Positions 8,057 through 14,787 of a DNA stretch of 29,172 nt are shown one piece after another. The translations under genes and the position numbers were made by a program. This stretch comes from Actinomycetota bacterium. Its GTDB lineage: Bacteria > Actinomycetota > Thermoleophilia > Solirubrobacterales > Solirubrobacteraceae. The notes beneath the pieces were generated by a model. That model saw only the letters and a list, made by a program, of their open reading frames with translations. It was not told the origin of the DNA and searched no databases. The DNA lies in assembly GCA_005888335.1 (NCBI GenBank), contig VAWY01000016.1, positions 1-29,172 on the forward strand, written 5' to 3'. Within the stretch, counting starts at the first letter, position 1. Every line of letters starts with the position of its first letter.

Positions 8057-8074
8057 ACCCTTTTCCTTTGCGTC
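7950..8074 (+). promoter_or_regulatory. Candidate structured leader/attenuator ahead of the flavoprotein gene
   Basis: Within 80 nt there are three palindromes: TCCGGGATCCCGGA (7995-8008, perfect), CCCTGCAGGG (8016-8025, perfect) and GTTCGT/ACGAAC with a 7-nt loop (8032-8050). A T-rich tract ACCCTTTTCCTTT (8057-8069) follows just before the ATG at 8075. A TATCGT box at 7978-7983 could serve as a -10 element but no convincing -35 is seen. The surrounding codons are unusually AT-rich for this gene. It may terminate or attenuate, or form a leader; this is read by eye only. Confidence 0.4.
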
Positions 8075-9586
8075 ATGACCACTCGTCTCGAGCGAACACT
8101 GCCCCACATCACGCCTGAGCGCCCCGCGCTCGTGCTCGGCGGCGGCCCCGCCGGCCTGACCGCCGGCTACCTGCTGGCCAAGCAGGGCAAGCCGGTCGTC
8201 GTGGTCGAGGCGGAGACGCAGGTGGGCGGCCTCGCCAAGACGGTTGTCGACCCAGAGGGCTACCGCTTCGATCTCGGCGGCCATCGCTTCTTCACCAAGG
8301 CGACCGAGGTCGACGCGCTGTGGCACGAGGTCATGGGCGACGAGTTCCTCAAGCGCCCGCGGATGTCGCGCATCTACTGGAACGGGAAGTTCCTCGACTA
8401 CCCCCTCAACGGCACCGACGTCATCAAGAAGCTCGGGCCGGTCGAGCTCATCCGCGCGGGGCTGTCGTACCTGTGGGCCGCCGCGACCAAGCGCAACGCC
8501 CCCGAGGACAACCTCGAGCAGTGGGTCTCCAACCGCTTCGGCAAGCGCCTGTATCAGCTGTTCTTCAAGTCCTACAACGAGAAGGTCTGGGGCGTGCCGA
8601 CCACGGAGATCCGCGCCGAGTGGGCCGCCCAGCGCATCAAGGGCCTCTCGTTCTTCAGCGCCGCCAAGGCCGCGTTCTTCGGCAACCGCGGCAACAAGAT
8701 CAAGTCGCTGATCAGCGAGTTCAACTACCCGCGCTACGGACCGGGCCAGATGTGGGACACGATGACGGCGCGCATCCGCGAGCTCGGCGGCGAGGTGCGC
8801 ACGCAGGCGCCGGTGACGGCGATCCGCATGGAGGGCGACCGGATCCTCGAGGTCGACGCCGGCGGCGTGACCTACGCCCCCAGCCACGTGATCTCCTCGC
8901 TGCCGCTGCGCGCGACCGTGGGGCTCACGCGCCCGCCCGCCGACGCGCCGATCCTCGAGGCGGCGCGCGGCCTGCGCTACCGCGACTTCCTCACCGTCGC
9001 CCTCGTGCTCGACGGCGAGGACCTGTTCCCCGACAACTGGATCTACATCCACGAGCCCGGCGTCAAGGTCGGCCGGATCCAGAACTACCGCTCGTGGAGC
9101 CCGTGGATGGTCCCCGACCCGTCGACGGCGTGCGTGGGGCTCGAGTACTTCTGCTTCGCCGGCGACGAGCTGTGGACGATGGACGACGACCGGCTCGTCG
9201 CGCTGGCCACCGAGGAGCTCGCGGCGATCGGCCTGGCCACGCCGGACAAGGTCAAGCGCGGCTACGTGGTGCGGGTGCCGATGGCCTATCCGATGTACGA
9301 CACCGAGTACGCCGGCCGCGTCGCGGTCATCCGCGACTGGCTGGAGGGGATCGAGAACCTCGTGCAGGTCGGACGCAACGGCCTGCACCGCTACAACAAC
9401 TCCGATCACTCGATGCTCACCGCGATGCGCGCGGTCGACAACCTCCTGCGCGGGACGAGCCACGACATCTGGGCCGTCAACGCCGAGTCGGCGTACCACG
9501 AGGAGCACCAGGAGCCCGAGCAGCCGTACGTCAACGCGCCCACGACGCCGTCGATGACGGAGCCGGTCGCGGGCGAGACGGCCTGA
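8075..9586 (+). CDS. FAD-dependent oxidoreductase, UDP-galactopyranose mutase/amine-oxidase-like
   Basis: 503 aa. The N-terminus holds the Rossmann FAD-binding motif VLGGGPAGLTAGY (Gly22, Gly24, Gly27), the acidic ribose-binding end VVVEAE, and the GG motif TQVGGLAKTV. DLGGHRFF follows at about 68-75, as in UGM-like and protoporphyrinogen-oxidase-like flavoproteins, then RFGKRLYQLFFKSYNEKVWG and a C-terminal FAD segment NLVQVGRNGLHRYNNSDHS. These proteins commonly sit beside glycosyltransferases in actinobacteria and are thought to act on nucleotide or lipid-linked sugars; true mutase activity cannot be read from sequence. The ATG lacks a ribosome-binding site and follows a T-rich tract. It is co-directional with two GT-C genes, so a shared envelope-glycan role is likely. 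Haem pathway enzyme HemY is the alternative but the neighbours do not support it. Confidence 0.78.
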   Translation: MTTRLERTLPHITPERPALVLGGGPAGLTAGYLLAKQGKPVVVVEAETQVGGLAKTVVDPEGYRFDLGGHRFFTKATEVDALWHEVMGDEFLKRPRMSRIYWNGKFLDYPLNGTDVIKKLGPVELIRAGLSYLWAAATKRNAPEDNLEQWVSNRFGKRLYQLFFKSYNEKVWGVPTTEIRAEWAAQRIKGLSFFSAAKAAFFGNRGNKIKSLISEFNYPRYGPGQMWDTMTARIRELGGEVRTQAPVTAIRMEGDRILEVDAGGVTYAPSHVISSLPLRATVGLTRPPADAPILEAARGLRYRDFLTVALVLDGEDLFPDNWIYIHEPGVKVGRIQNYRSWSPWMVPDPSTACVGLEYFCFAGDELWTMDDDRLVALATEELAAIGLATPDKVKRGYVVRVPMAYPMYDTEYAGRVAVIRDWLEGIENLVQVGRNGLHRYNNSDHSMLTAMRAVDNLLRGTSHDIWAVNAESAYHEEHQEPEQPYVNAPTTPSMTEPVAGETA

Positions 9587-9607
9587 CCGGCGAGCCGCGC
9601 GGGTGCG

Positions 9608-9660
9608 GGGGTCCCCGGCACCGCCCGGCGCGGGCGATGGACCGCCTCTGCCGGGGCCCC
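9608..9660. terminator. GC-rich hairpin between convergent genes
   Basis: GGGG-T-CCCCGGCA (9608-9620) pairs with TGCCGGGGCCCC (9649-9660), a 12-bp stem with one bulged T and a 28-nt loop that can itself fold. It abuts the purH stop codon (9661-9663) and follows the plus-strand flavoprotein stop by about 20 nt. There is no U tract, so it is a plausible but unproven bidirectional terminator. Confidence 0.5.
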
Positions 9661-11199
9661 TCAGTGGCGGAAGTGCCGCCGCGAGGTGAAGACCATCGCG
9701 ATGCCGGCGCGGTTGGCGGCCTCGACGACGTCCGCGTCGCGCTTTGACCCGCCGGGCTGGATGATGGCTCGCGCGCCGGCCTCGATGGCCAGCTCGGGGC
9801 CGTCGGCGAACGGGAAGAAGGCGTCGGAGGCCAGCGCCGCGCCATCGAGCGACGACTGCGCCTTCTCGATGGCCAGCCGGACGGAGTCGACGCGGCTCAT
9901 CTGCCCGGCGCCGATGCCGACCGTCGCCAGGTCCCGGGCGAGCACGATCGCGTTGGAGCGCACGTGCTTGCACACCCGCCAGGCGAACAGCATCTCGCTC
10001 CACTCGGCCTCGGACGGCTTTCGCTCGGTCACGACCTCCATCTCGGCGCGCTCCTCGAGCAGCGCGAGGTCGCGGTCCTGGACGAGCAGCCCGCCCATGA
10101 CCTGGCGCAGGTCGGGGTCCGACGCCGGCAGCGTCCGGCGCTCGCCGTCCTCGAGCACGCGGGCGTTGGGCTTGGCGGACAAGGCGCGCAGCGCCTCCTC
10201 GTCGTAGCCGGGCCCGATCAGCACCTCCACGAACTGGCCGGCGATGGCCTGGGCCGTCGCCTCGTCGAGGCGGCGGTTGACCGCGATCACGCCGCCGAAG
10301 GCGCTGAGCGGGTCGCAGGCGAAGGCGCGCTGGTAGGCATCGAGCACGGTCCGGCCGACCGCGACGCCGCACGGGTTGTTGTGCTTGATGATCGCGCACG
10401 CGGGGACCTCGAACTCCTTGACGAGGCGGCGAGCGGCGTCGAGGTCGAGCAGGTTGTTGAAGGAGAGCTGCTTGCCCTGGTGCTGGCGGACCATCGACAG
10501 CACGTCCATGCGCGCGCCGACCTGGGCGTAGTACGCCGCCCGCTGGTGCGGGTTCTCGCCGTAGGGGAGGTCGGTGACCTTCTCGAAGGCGCGGACGAAC
10601 AGCGGCGGGAAGTCCTCCGCGCGCTCGGCGAACCAGCGGGCGATCGCTGTGTCGTAGCGCGCGGTCGCCGCGAAGGCCTCGGCGGCCAGCCACTCGCGCG
10701 TGCCGAGCGACAGGCGCCCGTCGGACTCGCGCAGCTCCTGCAGCACCGCGTCGTAGCTCTCGGGCGAGGCGATCGCCGCGGCGAACGGGAAGTTCTTCGC
10801 CGCCGCGCGGATCATCGTCGGGCCGCCGATGTCGATCTGCTCGACGACCTCATGGTCGGTCACCCCGCGCCGGGCGCTCGTGCGCTCGAAGGGATAGAGG
10901 TTGACGCAGACCAGGTCGACGAACTCGATCCCCTGGTCGGCGGCGGCCCGGAGGTGCTCCGGGTTGTCGCGCAGGCACAGGAGCCCCGCGTACAGCCGGG
11001 GATGCAGAGTCTTGACGCGCCCGTCCATCATCTCCGGGAAGCCGGTGAAGTCCTCGATCGTGCGGACCTCGAGGCCCCCCAGTCGAAGCGCGACCGCGGT
11101 GCCGCCGGTCGAGACGAGCTCGATCCCCAGCTCCGCGAGGCCCCGGCCGAAGTCGACGATCCCGCGCTTGTCGGACACCGACAGCAGCGCCCGGCGCAC
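9661..11199 (-). CDS. purH: Bifunctional AICAR transformylase/IMP cyclohydrolase
   Basis: Catalyses the last two steps of de novo IMP synthesis: formylation of AICAR with 10-formyl-THF, then ring closure. 512 aa from the GTG at 11199, chosen because GCGAGG lies 5 nt upstream and the protein then opens MRRALLSVSDKRG, as PurH proteins do; the open frame further upstream runs into the divergent acidic-protein gene. The N-terminal cyclohydrolase part shows STGGTA, VNLYPFE and DIGGPTMIRAAAKN. The C-terminal transformylase part shows KHNNPCGVAVG with the catalytic Lys-His, DPLSAFGGVIAVNR, ASDAFFPF and AIIQPGGSKRD. It is the last purine gene of the minus-strand locus, separated from purN by one plus-strand gene, so it needs its own promoter in 11200-11364. 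Confidence 0.97.
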   Translation of the reverse strand: MRRALLSVSDKRGIVDFGRGLAELGIELVSTGGTAVALRLGGLEVRTIEDFTGFPEMMDGRVKTLHPRLYAGLLCLRDNPEHLRAAADQGIEFVDLVCVNLYPFERTSARRGVTDHEVVEQIDIGGPTMIRAAAKNFPFAAAIASPESYDAVLQELRESDGRLSLGTREWLAAEAFAATARYDTAIARWFAERAEDFPPLFVRAFEKVTDLPYGENPHQRAAYYAQVGARMDVLSMVRQHQGKQLSFNNLLDLDAARRLVKEFEVPACAIIKHNNPCGVAVGRTVLDAYQRAFACDPLSAFGGVIAVNRRLDEATAQAIAGQFVEVLIGPGYDEEALRALSAKPNARVLEDGERRTLPASDPDLRQVMGGLLVQDRDLALLEERAEMEVVTERKPSEAEWSEMLFAWRVCKHVRSNAIVLARDLATVGIGAGQMSRVDSVRLAIEKAQSSLDGAALASDAFFPFADGPELAIEAGARAIIQPGGSKRDADVVEAANRAGIAMVFTSRRHFRH

Positions 11200-11308
11200 G
11201 CGAACCTCGCCCGGGGCGGTCGGCTCGGGCGGCGCTGACACGGGACGGGCGGCCTCGGCGATGGGCGCGAGGATACGGCCTGCGGTGGCGGGACCGCGGT
11301 TTGGACGG

Positions 11309-11337
11309 TTGCGGCCAAGGGAACTGAGCGCGATGAT
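11309..11337 (+). promoter_or_regulatory. Possible promoter of the acidic-protein gene
   Basis: TTGCGG (11309-11314) and GATGAT (11332-11337) are separated by 17 nt; matches to the sigma-70-like consensus are 3/6 and 4/6. The intergenic stretch 11200-11364 also has to hold the divergent purH promoter, for which I see no clear boxes. Confidence 0.3.
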
Positions 11338-11364
11338 CGTTAGAGGATCGAGCGGAGGAGGGGC

Positions 11365-11661
11365 ATGCTGGTGATCGACGAGCACCATGTCGAGGAGGCG
11401 CAGCATCAAGCCGAATCGACCGTCGACGACCTGTCCGAGCGCAGCGACGACCTCGGCGGGGAGATCGAGGAGACCAGGAGCGACTGGGAAGCCGTCAAGC
11501 GGAACACCTCGGTGCCCACGGCCGCGGGCGAGTGGGAGGACAACGAGCCGGATGACTCGACCGGCGAGGACCCGACCGGCTTCGACGACCCGGAGAGCCT
11601 CGAGCTCGACGACGAGGACCTCGCGGAAGACGAGCTCGCCGACGAGGACGACGACTACTGA
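11365..11661 (+). CDS. Small acidic protein of unknown function
   Basis: 98 aa, strongly acidic (Asp/Glu about 40 percent in the C-terminal half, ending DLAEDELADEDDDY), with no membrane segment and no cysteine. The middle carries SERSDDLGGEIEETRSDWEAVKR, a pattern I recognise from short conserved actinobacterial proteins of unknown role. A near-perfect ribosome-binding site GGAGGAGGGG precedes the ATG by two nt, which together with the non-shadow composition makes this a real gene although purH lies opposite. It is divergent from purH, and its stop is three nt from the convergent purN stop, so it is an isolated plus-strand gene inside the purine locus. It could be a nucleic-acid mimic or a binding partner, but nothing in the sequence decides this. 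Confidence 0.75.
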   Translation: MLVIDEHHVEEAQHQAESTVDDLSERSDDLGGEIEETRSDWEAVKRNTSVPTAAGEWEDNEPDDSTGEDPTGFDDPESLELDDEDLAEDELADEDDDY

Positions 11662-11664
11662 TCG

Positions 11665-12348
11665 TTAACGACGTCCGCCCGCGGGCGGCGTGACCACGAT
11701 GCGGCGCGCGTTGGCCGGGTCCCGGCGCAGCGCGCCCGCCGCGAAGAGCCGGACCGCCTCGGGCAGCAGCCGGTGCTCGAGCGGCCGCAGCGCGGCGTGG
11801 ACCGCCTCGGGGTCCTTCGCCTCCGGGAGGTCGATCGCCGCCTGGAGGATGATGGGGCCGGTGTCGACACCCTCGTCGACGAAGTGGACGGTCACCCCGA
11901 AGACCTTCACGCCGTAGTCGATCGCCTGCGCGATCGCCCCGATGCCCGGGAACGCGGGCAGCAGCGCGGGGTGGACGTTGATGATCGCGTCGGGGAACCG
12001 GTGAAGGAAGCCGGGGCTGAGCAGCTGCATGTAGCCGGCCAGGACGATCAGCCGGGCGCCACGCTCCTCGATCCAGCCGGCCATCGCCGCGTCGCGCTGC
12101 GCGCGGTCGGCGTACTCGGCGCGCGCGAACACGGCAGTCGGCACGCCGCGTGCCCGGGCGCGCTCGAGCGCGGTCGCGTCCGGGTTGTCCGAGGCGACCG
12201 CGACCACCTCGGCCTCGCGGCCGTGCACGGTGTCGAGCAGCGCCTGGAGGTTCGTGCCGGCACCCGAGGCAAGGACGGCGATGGACAGCGGACCGCGCGA
12301 ACGCGAAGCGTTCGCCCCAAGGGACTCGCGAAGCGCATCCCCGGTCAC
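11665..12348 (-). CDS. purN: Phosphoribosylglycinamide formyltransferase
   Basis: Transfers the formyl group of 10-formyl-THF to GAR, the third step of purine synthesis. 227 aa. The N-terminus has the phosphate-binding loop SGAGTNLQALL (usually GSGTN; here Gly-Ala-Gly), and the catalytic trio is intact: Asn124 and His126 in INVHPALLPAFPG, and Asp162 in VDEGVDTGPI. The N-terminal 20 residues before LSIAVLASG are an extension and contain an 8-bp DNA palindrome (12297-12315). The GTG start overlaps the recQ stop by 4 nt (GTGA), so it is translated after recQ. The TAA stop is three nt from the convergent acidic-protein gene. Confidence 0.96.
   Translation of the reverse strand: MTGDALRESLGANASRSRGPLSIAVLASGAGTNLQALLDTVHGREAEVVAVASDNPDATALERARARGVPTAVFARAEYADRAQRDAAMAGWIEERGARLIVLAGYMQLLSPGFLHRFPDAIINVHPALLPAFPGIGAIAQAIDYGVKVFGVTVHFVDEGVDTGPIILQAAIDLPEAKDPEAVHAALRPLEHRLLPEAVRLFAAGALRRDPANARRIVVTPPAGGRR
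12297..12315. repeat. GAA-triloop palindrome inside the 5' end of purN
   Basis: GCGAACGC-GAA-GCGTTCGC, a perfect 8-bp stem with a three-base loop. The same plan (stem, GAA, stem) recurs at 23855-23885 and, on the other strand, at 25262-25276. Confidence 0.55.
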
Positions 12349-14144
12349 GCCGCCCGGGCGGCGGCCGCCCCGACGACGCGCAGCGTGGGGTACGCGCCGC
12401 CGGTGAGGCGCAGCCGGCCCGCCGCCACGAGCTCATCGACCCGCCCGAGGACCTCGTCGGCCCGCAGGTGCGCGAACGAGCCATAGGCGGCCAAGCCGTC
12501 GTACGAGTTGCGCTGGATGCGTTTGGACCGGCTGCCGCGCAGGATCTCGACCGTCCCGGTCCTGCCGACCGACGGCGACGCCGTGGCCACGACGTCCAGT
12601 ATCGCGTCGTCGAGGTCCACCGGCGCCCCGCGCGCCGCGCGACCGGGCAGCGCCGTGCGCGCCGGGGGCGCGGGCGGCGCCGCCTCGGGCGAGCAGACGT
12701 CGCAGCACGGCTGGCCGTCGCGCTCGGCGGTCGGCGCGCCGTCGCCGAAGTGGCGCAGGATCGCCCGCCGCCGGCACTCGGCGCGCTCGACGAACGCCCA
12801 GATCGAGCGGTACTGGCGCCAGCGCGCGCTCTCGGCCTCCGCCGCGCTCGCGCGGCACACCGCCGCGGCGCGCCCGTCGAACGCGCCCAGGAGCCGTCCG
12901 CGCAGCCGGTCCGGCGTCGACGGGGCGGGCTGGACCACGCCGGCCCGCGCGAGGTGCCCGACGATCGCCCTGACCGTCTCGTCGTCGTCGGCCACCGCGG
13001 CCAGATCGGCGAGACCGACGTCGTAGCGGCCGTCAACCGCGCTCGCCGCCAGCCGCGCCGCCACGCGCGCGACCGCCCGCTCGTTGACCCGCGCGCGCTC
13101 GATGAAGAACACGTGCAGCCCCTTGTCGCGGCTCTCGGCGAACAGCAGCGCCCGCGCCGGGCCCCCGTCGCGCCCCGCGCGGCCCGCCTCCTGGTAGTAG
13201 GCCTCCAGCGAGCCCGGCACGCTCTCGTGGCACACCGTGCGCACGTCGGCCTTGTCGACGCCCATGCCGAACGCGTTGGTGGCCACCACGACCTCGACCT
13301 CGCCGTCCATGAAGCGCCGCTGCGCCTCCGCGCGCCTCTCGCGTGCCAGCCCCGCGTGGTAGGCGAGCGCCTCGACGCCCAGCGCGTCGGTCAGCTCCGC
13401 CGCCAGGGCCTCGGCGCGCGCACGCGTGCCCGCGTAGACGATCGCCGGCCGCGCGCCCGGCTCGGCCAGCGCGGCGGCGATCCGCGCGTGCTTCTCGACC
13501 GCCGAGCGGCACGGCGCGACGGCGAAGGTGAGGTTGGGACGGTCGAAGCCCGTGATCACCCGCAGCGGGTCGCGCAGTCCGAGCCGGCGCGCGATGTCCG
13601 AGGCGACCTGCGGCGTCGCCGTCGCGGTCGACGCCATCAGCGCCCGCGCCCCCAGCGCCCGGGCTGCGTCGGCCAGGCGGAAGTAGTCCGGACGGAAGTC
13701 GTGGCCCCACTGCGAGACGCAGTGCGCCTCGTCGACGACGAACAACCCGACCGTCGCCTCGCGCAGCCGGTCGTAGAACCCGCGCGCCGAGAAGCGCTCG
13801 GGCGCCACGTACAGCAGCCGCACCTCGCCGGCGAGCGCGCGATCGACCGCCCGCCGATTGGCCTCCCCGTCCTGCTGGGCGTTGACCAGCGCCGCCCGCC
13901 CCGGCGCCAGGCGCTCGAGCGCCGCGACCTGGTCCTGCATCAGCGAGACGAGCGGCGAGACGACCACCGTCAGGTCCTCGCGCACCAGCCCCGGCAGCTG
14001 GTAGCACAGCGACTTGCCTGCCCCCGTGGGCATGACCACCAGCGCGTCCCGGCCCTCGAGCGCCGCGCGCACGGCCGCCTCCTGGCCCGGCCGGAAGGTC
14101 GCGAAGCCGAACACGTCGCGGAGCGCTGTCTGAACGTCGATCAC
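12345..14144 (-). CDS. recQ: RecQ family ATP-dependent DNA helicase
   Basis: 599 aa from the GTG at 14144, preferred to a GTG at 14204 because a TACGGT box ends 7 nt upstream (leaderless arrangement) and the protein then opens IDVQTALRDVFGFATFRPGQ, as RecQ does. Helicase motifs: Walker A MPTGAGKS (38-45), DEAH (138-141) with the RecQ-specific CVSQWGHDFRPDY, STATATP, ATNAFGMGVDK and QEAGRAGRDG. Zinc-binding cysteines are at 457 (CRRRAILRHFG) and 480, 481 and 484 (CCDVC). The last 80 residues (after about 510) look like a winged-helix/RQC remnant with no clear HRDC domain. RecQ unwinds 3'-5' in recombination repair. Its placement between a cupredoxin gene and purN, with a 4-nt overlap to purN, is odd since it has no purine role. 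Confidence 0.93.
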   Translation of the reverse strand: MIDVQTALRDVFGFATFRPGQEAAVRAALEGRDALVVMPTGAGKSLCYQLPGLVREDLTVVVSPLVSLMQDQVAALERLAPGRAALVNAQQDGEANRRAVDRALAGEVRLLYVAPERFSARGFYDRLREATVGLFVVDEAHCVSQWGHDFRPDYFRLADAARALGARALMASTATATPQVASDIARRLGLRDPLRVITGFDRPNLTFAVAPCRSAVEKHARIAAALAEPGARPAIVYAGTRARAEALAAELTDALGVEALAYHAGLARERRAEAQRRFMDGEVEVVVATNAFGMGVDKADVRTVCHESVPGSLEAYYQEAGRAGRDGGPARALLFAESRDKGLHVFFIERARVNERAVARVAARLAASAVDGRYDVGLADLAAVADDDETVRAIVGHLARAGVVQPAPSTPDRLRGRLLGAFDGRAAAVCRASAAEAESARWRQYRSIWAFVERAECRRRAILRHFGDGAPTAERDGQPCCDVCSPEAAPPAPPARTALPGRAARGAPVDLDDAILDVVATASPSVGRTGTVEILRGSRSKRIQRNSYDGLAAYGSFAHLRADEVLGRVDELVAAGRLRLTGGAYPTLRVVGAAAARAA

Positions 14145-14151
14145 GCGCCGA

Positions 14152-14157
14152 ACCGTA
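14152..14157 (-). promoter_or_regulatory. -10-like TANNNT box of recQ (leaderless)
   Basis: TACGGT on the minus strand, followed by 7 nt and the GTG at 14144. This spacing would put the first transcribed base at or next to the start codon. No -35 element is recognisable. Confidence 0.45.
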
Positions 14158-14206
14158 CCGGCGCCTCCGGCGGCGACCGGGCGGCCGGCACAGAGTTGTG
14201 ACACAC

Positions 14207-14385
14207 GTGGGGCGCGTCCGCGGGTCGGGCGGGTCGTCGGGCGTCGCTGGCCGGAATTCGCCCACCCACCCGCCGGCCGGCGTCCGAAGGTGTGGGCGGG
14301 TGGGGGAAAGTCCGAGGACCGACGGGTGGGTCCAGGCGGCTGCCAGCGGCGTCCGAAACCCGTCGGACTTGCGGACGCGCCCCAC
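14207..14385. repeat. Inverted repeat pair with nested hairpins upstream of recQ
   Basis: The outer arms GTGGGGCGCGTCCGC (14207-14221) and GCGGACGCGCCCCAC (14371-14385) are perfect inverted copies. Inside are a 10-bp stem CCCACCCGCC/GGCGGGTGGG (14265-14304), GGACC/GGTCC (14316-14333) and GTCCGA/TCGGAC (14351-14368). The right arm overlaps the cupredoxin stop codon. The outer arms resemble those at 1988-2151. The 240-nt gap 14145-14384 has no gene that I can see apart from this structure. Confidence 0.6.
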
Positions 14386-14783
14386 TACCGGGGACGGACG
14401 ATGAGCTCGCCCCGCATGGACGGGTGCACCGTGCAGCGATAGGCGATCCGCCCCGCACGCACCGGCGTGAACTCGTAGCGCCCGTGCGGCGGGATGAGGA
14501 GCGAGTGCATGCCGGGGGCGTCGCCCACGACGGTGTGGTCGACCTTGTCCTCGTTGGTCCAGACGATGATCTGGCTCGCCCGCAGGCGCATGACCGTCGG
14601 CTGGAAGGCGTAGCCGCGCACGGCGATGTCGATCTTGCCGCCCGAGGGCTCCGCCGCTCCCGGCGACCCCTTGTCGGGCTCGACGCCCTGCGGCTCCGTC
14701 GCGCCCCGCGGCGCCACCTTCTCGCCGCCCCCGCCGCAGCCGGCCGCCACGAGCACGAGCCCGGCGGCCAGCGCCCGCCGCAT
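14385..14783 (-). CDS. Cupredoxin-like (plastocyanin-type) lipoprotein
   Basis: 132 aa from the ATG at 14781-14783, four nt after the purF stop. The N-terminus is a lipoprotein signal with lipobox LVAAGC (Cys about 16), followed by a Gly/Pro/Glu linker to about residue 48. The rest is a single cupredoxin domain with the expected copper ligands: His in VDHTVVGD, then Cys, His and Met in YRCTVHPSM. Such proteins are membrane-anchored on the outer face and carry electrons via type I copper or bind copper. Co-transcription with purF is implied by spacing, but no functional link to purine synthesis is evident. A longer frame upstream runs inside purF and was rejected. Confidence 0.85.
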   Translation of the reverse strand: MRRALAAGLVLVAAGCGGGGEKVAPRGATEPQGVEPDKGSPGAAEPSGGKIDIAVRGYAFQPTVMRLRASQIIVWTNEDKVDHTVVGDAPGMHSLLIPPHGRYEFTPVRAGRIAYRCTVHPSMRGELIVRPR

Positions 14784-14787
14784 GCTC

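Noticed and set aside
7958..10693. 911-residue minus-strand open frame
   Set aside because: Low-complexity shadow across the flavoprotein and purH genes with no recognisable domain.
11200..11409. N-terminal extension of purH
   Set aside because: It overlaps the divergent acidic-protein gene and its leader; the GTG at 11199 has a Shine-Dalgarno site and gives the normal PurH start.
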